Origin: Theileria orientalis strain Shintoku
Taxonomy: Eukaryota; Apicomplexa; Aconoidasida; Piroplasmida; Theileriidae
Length of the DNA stretch: 64,000 nt
Direction: 5' to 3'
NCBI RefSeq assembly: GCF_000740895.1
Contig: NC_025261.1
Location: 2,152,980-2,216,979 of the forward strand
Shown: positions 1 through 11,200 of the stretch, in pieces
Layout of the letters: the number at the start of each line of letters is the position of its first letter
How positions within the stretch are numbered: the first letter of the stretch is position 1
Made by a program: the position numbers and the translations under genes
Notes under the pieces: generated by a model
Told to the model about the DNA's origin: nothing
Database searches by the model: none
The model's input: only the letters and a program-made list of their open reading frames with translations

Positions 1-3000
1 GATACTGTCGCTGGTAGCAGCAATCATGCTGACAGTTAACAGAAGAATACACGTGGCAAAGTGCATATCGCTGCTGCTGTCGATACTGCAGGCAATAAGA
101 AGGTTCTACAACATGCTCTCGAGTGGAGCAGTGGCGAGTTACGGAAGGCAGGGAGGGCAGGTGTCGACGAAGGAGGAGGAAGTTAACATGCTGAAGTGTG
201 AGATAATAACGTCCTCAAAGCTTCTCTCGGAGAAGCTGAAGGTGTCAAGGCACTACATAAGGTACGAGGAGACCCTGGGAATACAGTTCGACCCGAGGCT
301 GCTGCTCTTCGAGTTCAACTGCGGAATACTGCTCTACAAGAGACAAGTGGAGCTGGTGCAAAACTTCATGAAAAACGCAAAAAGCAACAGCAGCTGCTGC
401 CACCAAATGATCATGGGAGAAGGAAAGACGACAGTAGTAGGGCCGCTGCTGTCGCTGCTGTTGGCGGACGGAGAGAAGCTGTTCGTGCAGGTGTGCCCGA
501 ACTCGCTGCTGGAGTTCACGAGAGCGACGCTGAGAGAGACATTCTCAGCAGTTATCAAGAAGAACGTGTACACCTTCAAGTTCACGCGCTTCGACAAGGC
601 GACGCCGGAGCTGTACCTGAAGCTGCTGCAGGCGAAGCAGACGCGGTCGGTGGTGATAGCGACGCCGACGAGCATCAAGTCGCTCTTCCTGAAGGTGGTC
701 TACTGCTTCCACAAGCTGGAGTCAGGAGAGCTGAAGCAGGACGTGGTGAGGAGAGTTAACAACCTGCACAAGAAGCTGGTGAGCATCTGGAACATGACGA
801 GCACGAAGGTGGTGGACCTGGCGCACACGACGGCAGGAGGCAGCAAGGAAAAGTCGAAGAAGAGCAAAGATGAGAAGAAGGAGAAGACCAAGGAAAAGGG
901 AGGACAGGGCGCGGGGTCGGCAGACGGGAACGATTACGTGTACCACAGAGACGTGCAGCTGGAGATGGACATGTGTCTGCGGATCCTGGAGCTCTTTAAC
1001 AACGCAGTGCTGCTGATGGACGAGATCGACCTGCTGCTGCACCCGCTGAAGAGTGAGCTGCACTGGCCGATGGGACAGAAGGTGCCAATCTCGCACCTGA
1101 ACAACAGCGAGTTCCAAATCAGGTGGCTGCTCCCCTGGCACATCCTGCGAGTGCTCTACGCGAACCCGGAGCAGCAGATGGGCAAGGGCGAAGGGCAGAT
1201 CTACGCGAGAATCAGGTCCTGCATCGAGGAGGCGGTGGCGAACAGCTACCTCTCAAACTTCCCGCACATCATTCTCCTCTCGACGAAGTGGTACCAGAAC
1301 GAGCTGCTGCCGCTGATGGTGGAGTGGGTGTACCAGTTCCTGCGCACGAAGAACCTGCTGACGGAGAGCTACAACGAAGTGTACCAGTACGTGGTCAACA
1401 AGAACGTGAGCAGCAGCCTGAAGACAGTGAAGGTGCTGGTCTTCACGCGCGAGTGGCTCTGCAGCATATTCCCGCACGTCATCGCGAAGGTGAACCAGGT
1501 TAACTACGGCATCCTGAGCCTGAAGCAGATCGAGGACGGGCTGGCGCACAACCCGAACATGCCGCAGACGAGGAGGATGCTGGCAGTGCCCTTCGTGGGC
1601 AAGGGGACGCCAGCAAGAGACTCGGAGTTCTCGCACCCGGACGTGCTGATCGGCTTCACTATCCTGTCCACGGTCTACCAGGGCCTGCGCTTCTCGGACT
1701 TCGTGCTCACGATCAGGAGCCTCTGCAGCAACTTCTACCAGGAGCCGGGCAAGACGGAGTTCAGGCCCTCGTACAAGCTCTTCAACAGATGGCTCAACTC
1801 AGTGGGCTACTACAGCAACGAGACTGCGAGGAGTACAGGAAGCAGAAACAGCTACCACTACATAAGGTACCTGGAGGAGGGCGCGTCGGCGAGAGAGGCG
1901 GAAGGCAGGAAGGTGAACGGCACTACGACGAACGCTGTCAGCGACGTCCTGAGCGGTGGAGGAGCTTCAGTTCTGAACGGTGTCAACGGCGCTAGACTGA
2001 TGAGCGCCACGTCGGAAGGCGCTAAGAAGCAGGGGAAGAGCGAGTTCAGCGAGAGTCTGGAGGACCTGTTTGGGTCGCCAAAGAAGGCTGAGGAGGCGAG
2101 TAACGCAGCGACGCACAGAGTGGAGGAGCAGCCAGCTGAGGTGGAAATGGACAGAATATGGTGCCTGGACGGAATCAACGTCTTCGACAACGAGCAGCTG
2201 CTGGCACTCTACCAGATACTGAAGAGAAGCACGCTCGTGATGGAGTACTACCTCTGCAAGGTGCTCTTCCCGCTGGCGATGGAGTACTGCGAGATGCAAA
2301 TGACGGCGACGGCGCAGGAGCTCGGCTCCAGCATAATGTTCCCGACGAGGCTGGGCTTCTCAGGAACGCCCTCAGACCTGCTGCCGGTGGAGATGAACGG
2401 ATGCAACTTCTCGCCGGGAGTCGACGGGAAGATGATAGCAGTGACGACGGACGAGGCCGTGGTCAGCGGCCCGGTCCTGCTGCCGGTGGGCTGGGACGCG
2501 GACGCAATAATCAACATGGTGGCGACGTGCCCGCAGAAGCCGCTGGCGCTCATAGACACGGGCGCGCTGATAACCAACTACACGAACTACGAAGTGGCGA
2601 AGCTGCTCCTCGTGAGAGGGCTGAGCCACGTGGAGGGCGTGGTCTTCCTGGACGACGAGGACAGGCAGATGATTCTGCTCAGGAACAAGTGGACGGTGAC
2701 GCTGCTGGCGCACTGCGGAATACCGCTCCAGAAGCGCTTCAGCTTCTACGACCAGATACACTCCACGGGGCAGGACATAAAGCAGGCGGCGCGAGCAGTG
2801 GCGTACATCACGATAGGCCCGGACATGACCTTCAGAGACTTCGCGCAGGGCGCGTGGAGGATGAGGGGCATAGGCCAGGGGCAGACGATTAAGATAATAC
2901 AGCCGCCGGAGATCAACCAGCAGATCACGTCGGTGACGAACAACAAGGGAGGTGAGTGTTTTTTATTACGCAATTATGTATCGCGTTTTATGCCTAACCC

Positions 3001-5990
3001 CGTGGTGTGGTAGATAGTTGGTTAGCTATCCAGTTATGTAGCTAGTTATGCCCACCAGCTAGTATTATTAGATTAACCAAAACCATAAACAATGTTTAGT
3101 GCTCGGATGCATATGTTGGTTGCTGATCAGAGGGCTGCTGAACGAAGTGAGGCTGGGAAGGCTGCTGATAGAACAGTGCGTGGAGAACATAGCGAGGAAA
3201 AAGTCGTTTCAAGCGCTGATACAAGACCACCTGAACATAGGAGGGAACGTGCACCTTGGCGCGCACGTGCAGCTGTTCAGAGAGTTCAGAGATTTCTCAA
3301 TACCGAACACTTTCGCGCCAAAGGTGACGCTGAACAGAAGGATCCTGGACTTCAGCGCAAGACACCAGATCTCACACACCCAGCTGCACTCGATCACGTC
3401 GTTCCTGAATCAGCACGACATAACGGACGACAGCGCACACACGAGTAACTCGACAGACTTTGACATCGCGAGAAACAAGGTTAACGTGTCAGGGCCGTCA
3501 TACAGCATGTCAGGACATAGCTCAGCAAGAACGAGCAACATAAGCCAGATGAATAAGATGAACCAAGATCTGTTTGCACTGTCAGATGAAGAGGACATGT
3601 TTGAAACGCAGGACCAGATGGAAGTAGCACCGAGGCAGTCGCACAGCAAGGAAGTAAACGACTACCTGGGAATGGAGATAACAATCGACGACGAGTTCTC
3701 AATGGAGGCGGAACACGAGCAGGAAATGGAAGTGCTGGAGCAGGAGGAAGAAGCTACGCAAATGAGAGAGCAGATGAAGGAGGAGGAGCACACGACGGAG
3801 GAGGAGCTGCCAGTGCCGCACTCGTACAGCAGAAGCGACGAGGACCTGGTGTACTGGCCGCTCGACAGCCTGATCGACGCAAACGCACAGCTGGAGTTCC
3901 TGAGGTGCAGAGACTTCTACCTGTACAGAAAGGACGGGAACAAGTACAGGCTGCCCTTCCCAGAGTACGTGACAATATCGCCGAACTTCTACAAAATACG
4001 CTGGTCGGAGCACACGTACAGAAGAATGAAGAACGTGCTGGTGGTGGTGGACGTGTGCAACGACAAGTCGAACCAAATAATATCGCAGCTGACTGACTTC
4101 GGCCAGTCTCTAGAGCAGGGCTTGGTGTCAAACGGAGGCTACGGACCGAAGCACGGGCAGCAGGGAAACCACCCGCAGGGGTACGCGACAGCGTCAGGGT
4201 CGAACTACAAGCCGCCGGGGCCGTTCAACGCGGCGCCGGCGACCTACAACGGGACGCAGCCACAATACAACGCGGGAATGAATCCACAACATCAGCAGTA
4301 CCAGCAGTATAACGCGGGAATCCATCCATTGCACCAGCAGCAACAATACAACCAACAGTATAACCAGCAACAGCAGCCAGTAGCGGCTGAGGCGGCGATA
4401 CCACAGAACGTGGTGTACGACGTGATGAAGGGCTACGAGGCGCTGGACACGAGCAAGCACGCAGTGGCCGGGCAGGGAGTGGCAGGACTGGTGATGGACA
4501 TAGACACGGTCCTGTCAATACTGCACGCAGTGGACCCGGAGGGCCCTGACGAGTGGGAGTTGATATGCGAGATGGTGACGGCGAACCTGAACAAGTACAG
4601 AGCGGAGAACAAGACGAACATGATAGGAGTCAAGGACTTTTTGAGCTGCATGAACCCGCTCTACGCAGTCGACGCCACGAGGAAGTACATCGTGGTGACG
4701 CTGGCGGAGGCGGAGGCAATAAGAGCGTGGCTGCACAAAAACAAGGCCACGAAGACGAAGATCGCGCTGAGGCACCTGGCGGCCAAGTTCCAGCCCTTCG
4801 ACTCGAGCGCAGTGTACGCCCCCAAGTACTTCGACAAGCTGCAGAGCCTGGTTGGTCTGCAGTCGAGGATCGTCAACAGCTGCCTGCGCTTCTTCAACTC
4901 GGAGATACAGTTCTCGGAGGCGCAAATCGCCATCCTGACTACAGTCTTCAGGAACGTGAGTCCGCAGGACAGACTGATGTTCTACCAGAACCTGCGGGAG
5001 ACGCGCCTGGTGGTGCAGAACATCAAGGTGGCGCTGAGCTGCTGCGAGATCCTGTCGAAGGTATTCACGTCGACCGCAATCGACGACTTCGCAATGCGCC
5101 TGCTGGGCCTGAGGTTCCAGTACCTGATGGACCAGAAGGGAGGCCCGTCGTGCCTGCTCTCAGCAATGAAGTGCGACAGAATGTCATTCGCACACATGGA
5201 GAGGATCCTGAGCCCGAACCCGCAGAAGCCGATCGCGAAGAGCGCGGAGATGAAGGCCTTCTTCACCATGGTCGACACGGACTGCGACGGAGTGATCTCG
5301 CTCGAGGACCTGCAGAACATATACGAGGAGCCCTCAAAGCCCTCAATCACGAAGATCATTGCCTCGGTGCAGTTCACGATGGTCAAGTATAAGCAGATAA
5401 GGCTGGTGGCGAGTTGCGCCGCGCTGGCGGCGTTCACGGCGAAGAGACTGACGCACGTGAAGTCGGAGACGGCCGTGACCTCGCAGTACTTCGTGCTGCT
5501 GAACCCGAAGCAGGCGCCATCGACGCAGGGGAGCTCGCTCGGGTACAACGCGGCGCTCTCGAGCGTTAACGCGGACAGCATCCACATCAACGTGCTCATG
5601 CTGATCAGAGGGAGCGGAATCGAGCTATTCACGAAGCCGCCGAGCGACTTCAGGATGGTCTGGAAGGACGCGCGCGAGCCGAGCCTGGCGCTGTGGGAGC
5701 CCGAGGCGCCGGAGGGCTACACGAGCCTGGGCCTGGTCGCCTCGACCGGGAACAGGCCTCCCAGGAGCTGCGTCCACTGCGTGCCGAAGAAGTGGCTGGA
5801 GGCCGCGGAGAAGTACGAGACGTTCGCGCTCGAGGGCCTGGGCGAGCGCGGCGAGCCTCTGGAGCTGGCGGTTTACTTGTCCGAGGGTGTGCTGAGCCTC
5901 GAGGCGCCGCGCCGCCTGCTCCACGAGAACTTCGCGCTTCAGCAGGACTTCTTCGACGCCACGAACATTCCGGCGGTGCTCCAGCTTTAG
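1..5990 (+). CDS. Helicase-like DUF3638/DUF3645-type giant protein, 5' partial
   Basis: The frame is open from base 2, so the true start lies left of the window. Model: join(2..2951, 3133..5990), removing a 181-nt intron whose phase-1 junction gives a Gly codon and continues into LLNEVRL. Exon 1 holds MGEGKTT near base 415 (P-loop of the SecA/DEAD type), LLMDEIDLLLHP near base 1015 (Walker B-like), GFSGTPSDLL near base 2350 (SGT/motif III-like), and AQGAWRMRGIGQGQT near base 2850, which resembles helicase motif VI. This order matches the DUF3638 family of eukaryotic P-loop proteins, whose function is not established. Exon 2 adds an acidic stretch, a Gln/Asn/Tyr-rich stretch (about 4250-4380), and one canonical EF-hand loop (D-T-D-C-D-G-V-I, near 5270). 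Codons are strongly G/C-ending. The family call is from memory of the motif set. The biochemical role is unknown. Confidence 0.75.
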
Positions 5991-6323
5991 GGAGCGCGCC
6001 CGCAGATAACACGTTAAAATGTCTAAATACACACATGTGCAACTTCTATACATATACACATACATATATATACATATATGCCGTACACGTATACATAGAT
6101 GGTTATACACTTATGCATACATGGTTGCACACACGAATGTATGTATACACTTACGTACACATACATAAATGGTAATATGCATCTACAAAGTATAGCGCAT
6201 ATACACCAGTGCGTATAACCATGTATATACACATGTATAAGGAAACTCGGGTACACAATTTATTTTTACTACATTAAAGCTACAGTACACGGTACAATAG
6301 TTTACAGAAAAATGCTATGAAAT
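5991..6323. other. Intergenic, TA/CA-rich low complexity
   Basis: Convergent gap between the helicase-like gene and the FAINT gene. Bases 6030-6240 are dominated by irregular ATACACATACAT-type short repeats. No gene or RNA was recognised. Confidence 0.6.
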
Positions 6324-7358
6324 CTAGTTTGCAGATGATAAGTTCCACTTTGTGCCGACCTTTTCAGACTTCAATTTAACCTTCTGGCCGTTATCACCCT
6401 CTACCAGTAGTTCATAGCTCACTGTCTCATCGTTCTCCACGTTACCAGTGACTTTGGTACATTTGTCAAACCCAGAGGATTTCCAAATAAGGTTTTTGGG
6501 CTCGTGGTCTCCGTGAGAGACTCTGGAAATGGTGAAACCTTCTGCAGGCTCATAAGTAAAAGTGCCCCTTTTGTTCTGCACATTTCTTGTATATTTGCAA
6601 TTAAAGGCGTTGTCTTTCTTTTTTGTGTTAAGGAAGACGGTATTCTCACTAACCCAAAACTTATCCTCCTGTTTCACCAAAGTTAAATCAGTGGATGTAC
6701 TGCCATCAGTAAGTTTGAGTGTCATTTTTGTATTCTTGTTAGCTTCTCTAGTAAGAGCAACCTCGGTACAGTACCAAGAACCGGTTGCTTTCCAATAAAG
6801 TTTATTTGATCCACATGTTTTTTTCTGGACAATCAGAGTAATCTTGTTTTCCTTTGTAGCCTTATAATTATATTCTCCATCCTTATCGTTACCAGTTTTG
6901 GTAAAGATATAATCATTTGTGGTTTTCTTACAACCAACGTCTAAAGCTATGGTACCTTTTTCATGATAAAAACCAAACTCCTGAGTAAAGGTCTTCTTTT
7001 CGTTGGCACCTACCTCTACAGTGATGGTATTGTTTCCACAATTTGGCAAGTGAGCTCGAACTGCTTTAGGCGATACACCTGGATCTGCGGCCCAAATCAA
7101 GTTATCACCATAATAAACAGAAGCAATTCTTTTATCATTGGGATAGTAGCAATGCCAGTCCTTACCACCTATTTGTTCCTTCTTATATTTAAATTCCACA
7201 TCGCCATATTTCCATTTAACGTCTACAGAAGTATCATTGGAAGATGACGAAAAACCATCTGAAGCTTCACCAACTAATTGATCTATAGTTTCATCGCAAA
7301 TGATGAAGCTATTATAACAAAAAATAATTAAAAAGTATAATTTTAAAATAAAAATCAT
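6324..7358 (-). CDS. Secreted FAINT (DUF529)-like protein
   Basis: A single-exon protein of 344 residues with an N-terminal hydrophobic signal peptide (about residues 1-20, ending near ICDE). The mature part consists of repeated units of roughly 70-80 residues, each closing on a tryptophan motif: DNLIWAAD, KLYWKATG and NLIWKSSG. These alternate with short beta-strand-like Lys/Thr stretches such as KVKLKSEK and TLVKQEDKFW. This is the pattern of the Theileria FAINT domain (frequently associated in Theileria), found in many secreted parasite proteins sent into the host cell. No transmembrane tail or GPI signal is visible. Codon use is less G/C-biased than in the gene to the left. The exact molecular role is unknown. 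Confidence 0.75.
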   Translation of the reverse strand: MIFILKLYFLIIFCYNSFIICDETIDQLVGEASDGFSSSSNDTSVDVKWKYGDVEFKYKKEQIGGKDWHCYYPNDKRIASVYYGDNLIWAADPGVSPKAVRAHLPNCGNNTITVEVGANEKKTFTQEFGFYHEKGTIALDVGCKKTTNDYIFTKTGNDKDGEYNYKATKENKITLIVQKKTCGSNKLYWKATGSWYCTEVALTREANKNTKMTLKLTDGSTSTDLTLVKQEDKFWVSENTVFLNTKKKDNAFNCKYTRNVQNKRGTFTYEPAEGFTISRVSHGDHEPKNLIWKSSGFDKCTKVTGNVENDETVSYELLVEGDNGQKVKLKSEKVGTKWNLSSAN

Positions 7359-8252
7359 GTAAACTGCATTCTTAAATCATATTTATAAGATTTTTATAAG
7401 AATTTCAAAAAATCAAAAATAGCATGGGGCATGTAAAAAAGAAAATAACATCAAAATATCAAATTTTAATAGGGCAAATCACTGAATTAAAAAACCAAAA
7501 ATGGATTCCACACATAAATAACCCTAAAATAATATTAAGAATATAGTTGACCGAGTAGATTTATTAATTTATTAACCCATTATATATACTAAATTTGGAA
7601 AATAAATTTTTTATAAAAATTTAATATAAAATTAAATTTAAAACCACCATTTATATTGTTAATATAATAACACATTAAACTTCAGGTGTGTAGCATTTAA
7701 AGATATTTTTAAGAGGATTTTGTTGTATTTTTATAAACAACAATTTAAAAATTTATATATTTACTTACACATTTGCTTCAATTTAATATATTGAATAATT
7801 TATATAAATTTATCAATGTTTAATCAATGAAATTTAAATAATAACCTGTTATAATATAAATAATATATGAAATATAATTAAATAATTGATAAATTTTTTA
7901 AATTGTTTAATATCAATTAAAAATGAGGAATATTGATAACTAAGTTAATAAATAGAATCATAGGTCATTGTATATATATATAAAGCCATTTAGACTATCA
8001 TTGTCCCCATAGCAGTATATTAAGTATAAAATGTAACAAACACCTAACACATTTCTATTATATTCAGAACTCGAAATTCTTCGACAATGAATATAAAGAA
8101 TCTAATATTTATATAATTCTGTAACACTGTTACACATTTGCACATGTATAATATTTATACATAAAATGTAGTATGTCATATATAATTGAAAAAAGTTATT
8201 CAATTCAATTATAAACGATATAATGAAGCTTTGTATTTGTTGGTAATTAAAT
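7359..8252. other. AT-rich divergent intergenic region
   Basis: About 890 bp of strongly AT-rich DNA between the divergently transcribed FAINT gene and ABC transporter A, so it presumably contains both promoters. A TATATATATAAAG run lies near 7973. No ORF or RNA gene is supported. Confidence 0.6.
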
Positions 8253-11200
8253 ATGAAGGGTGTTTCTAGTGAAAAGGATTATTATCCTGAAAAGGAACCG
8301 GAATATTGCTTCTGGGAAAGCCAATTGTATCTAAAGGTTAAAAGTTGTCGTTTTTTCAAAGATAACCTTTTCAAATACCTCGACCACGGATTTAACTTTT
8401 ATGCCTTTTTTACCTGGGCTAGGAGATGGATTAATCTGGTTGCAAAGCAGTATGTTGAACCATATAAGTTCTATCCTCTGCCCATTTCAGATCAAATATT
8501 ATATTGGCAGCCAATATTTGCAAGGCACGTGAGCGATGCTCTTGTTAGGCTGGACACATACGAGACGTCGAAATCCAAGTCAATAAACAAACCAAAAAAA
8601 CCGTACAAATCAATACTGATGCGTGCCCTGTTTTTAACATATTGGAAAAGAATTTTGTTTATCATATTGGGATTCGTCGTTCTCTTAACGTGTAACATAT
8701 TATTGGCTTTTATTTTCAGGGAAATTTTAGACAATTCAACCGGCCAAATACCAAGGTTGAAATACGTATTGTTATTATCCACTTCTTTGGCCTTTTTACA
8801 GTTTTTAATTGCATTATTACTGGATCATATGAACTTTTACATGTACAGACTAATCCACGTGATACAGTATTCATTCTCCATTACGATATTCCAGCACGGA
8901 ATGTGTCACCGGAGGAAGTTTGCAAATAACATAGAAGGCTCCAACTCCTTGAATGTGTGCAACGAGGTTCTCCATAGTTGCTCACCGGACTCTGAGTGCT
9001 CTAAAAACCCATTGTTCTGCCAGGCATTACGTTATCAAAACAAGGATATCAATTCTAGGATATTTTCTTTCGAGTTTATGGATTCATACTACATTTCTCT
9101 CTTCATAGAATCAACAATCCAGATCGTGCAATTTATTTGTACGTTTACATTTGGATTTTTTGTAGTTACCAAAATCCTCCCAATACATGTTTGGCCATTG
9201 TATGCCTTTTACACATCGGTATCACTTTTGATGATTGTGCTTGAAATTTTCAATACAGTGATATTAAAGTACATTTATGGCTTAAAGGATTATAGAATAA
9301 ATAAATCTAGGGAAATAATAGCAGGTTTGCACCTTATCAATAAGATGTTTATGGATGACATTGCACATAACATCATAACAAAGACAAGGAACAATGAACT
9401 TATATTGCTCTTGATACGATTCGTACTATCATTTATTAATAGATTACTTGTTGCGTTAACTATCTCGTTTTCATTAACATATCTGTTAGACGACTATATT
9501 AATAACGTTCTTAATACGGATGATATTTCTGGATTTAAATCAGGCCATGTTATGTCATCTTTATTGATAATTATTAAATCGGCTGATTCCATGTTATTTG
9601 TTCCGGATTCAATAAAATTTTTGACATATTCACTGATATCGTACTTCAGAGTGGAATACTATATGAATGAATGTTCCCCGAATTTTTATATCAGTGATAA
9701 CAAATACACGGGTTCAGTGAAAACATCCACAAACATAGTTCCGATAACAACTCAACTTCCTAAGGATGTTGTTGTTTATTATAAGGATGCCACATTCACA
9801 TGGGTCAACACACGCAATGACCTGCTCAATAAAAATTATGACACATATTTAAAAAATATAAACTTTGAGTTAAAACGTGGCGAGATGGTTATTGTTACAG
9901 GTTCTCAAGGTTCTGGCAAATCAAATTTTATCAAATCAATGCTTGGTGAGATGACCCTGGTTGGGGGTTCCATGGCCGTTGTACCATTACACACATCAAT
10001 GCCCATATTTTATGCATCACAAGATATATTCCTACAACAGGGTACCATTAGATCCAACATTGTATTTGGTCATCGTTTTGATGAATATTTGTACAACACC
10101 GTGCTTAAGGCTGTGGAACTTGAATTTGACATATCAACCTGGGATAAGGGTGACCTCAGAGTAGTGTCAGATAATGCACATTCACTCAGTGGAGGTCAAC
10201 GTGTAAGAATGGAGTTGGCTCGTGCAGTGTACGCTTATTTGATATTCCATCAAGTAAACACTGAGTACAACAACAGTCAATGTTCATTCTTGATGTGTCT
10301 GGATGCCTCGTTCCACGGTCTAGATCCATATGTGTCCAAAACTATATTCAATAACCTGTTTAACCTTAAAACTGGGCTATTGATAAAGAATGATTTAAGT
10401 GTTGTTTTAACTTCTATAAAAAGAGATCTTAAATCAATATCCATAAACGATGTATCTTACCCCAATATGCCTTTGTACAATATTACCGATAAAACTTTGA
10501 AAAAAATAAAGGATATGAAATATTCACAGATAAATGCTAGTCCAACGACCACAGTACTGAAAACTATTGAACCTGAAGAGATGATGAAAATGTGCGATTC
10601 AGGAGAGAATAGCCGATCAGGAAGAAAGAAATTTGTAATCGAAAAGTATGAGGATTCCCTGATAATAAACCCAGAGTCAAAGGTGACCGTAATAAAACTC
10701 AAGGAATCATTCAAGTCCTACATTATTTACCTGAAATCAATAGGGCCTCTCTTTGCATTGTTCGTCATATTCACATTCACTTATATAGCAATCGAAAATT
10801 TTACGTACGTCAAGGCAGGGGGAATGGGAGACCTTATTATGGAAATCGTAGTTCATGTAAAGTCTGAAATTGAGGCAGTATCATCGTATTCGACTATAAT
10901 CGCTATGTGCAATAGGACCTTAACGAAGATTAAAATCATGACTCTGTTCATAGTTATATTCTGTTTTCTGGCAAATTCGGTTCTAACGTTCTGTTGCCTA
11001 CGCGGTTGTAAAAGAATACACGAATACTGTATTAATTCACTAATAAATAATAACTCGACGGTCGTGAGGATTAAGCAATATAGTAGTGAAATTTTAACGT
11101 TCCTATCATCGGACGTCTTTATGATCGATGAAAACTTCGGGCCTTGCCTATCCTCGTTGCTGATATTGTTCATAGGCGTTGTTGTACAAGCCATGGTAAT

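Noticed and set aside
2158..2892. 244-codon plus-strand frame inside the helicase-like gene
   Set aside because: Composition is Gly/Ala/Arg-rich and lacks any motif; it is a shadow of the motif-bearing frame.
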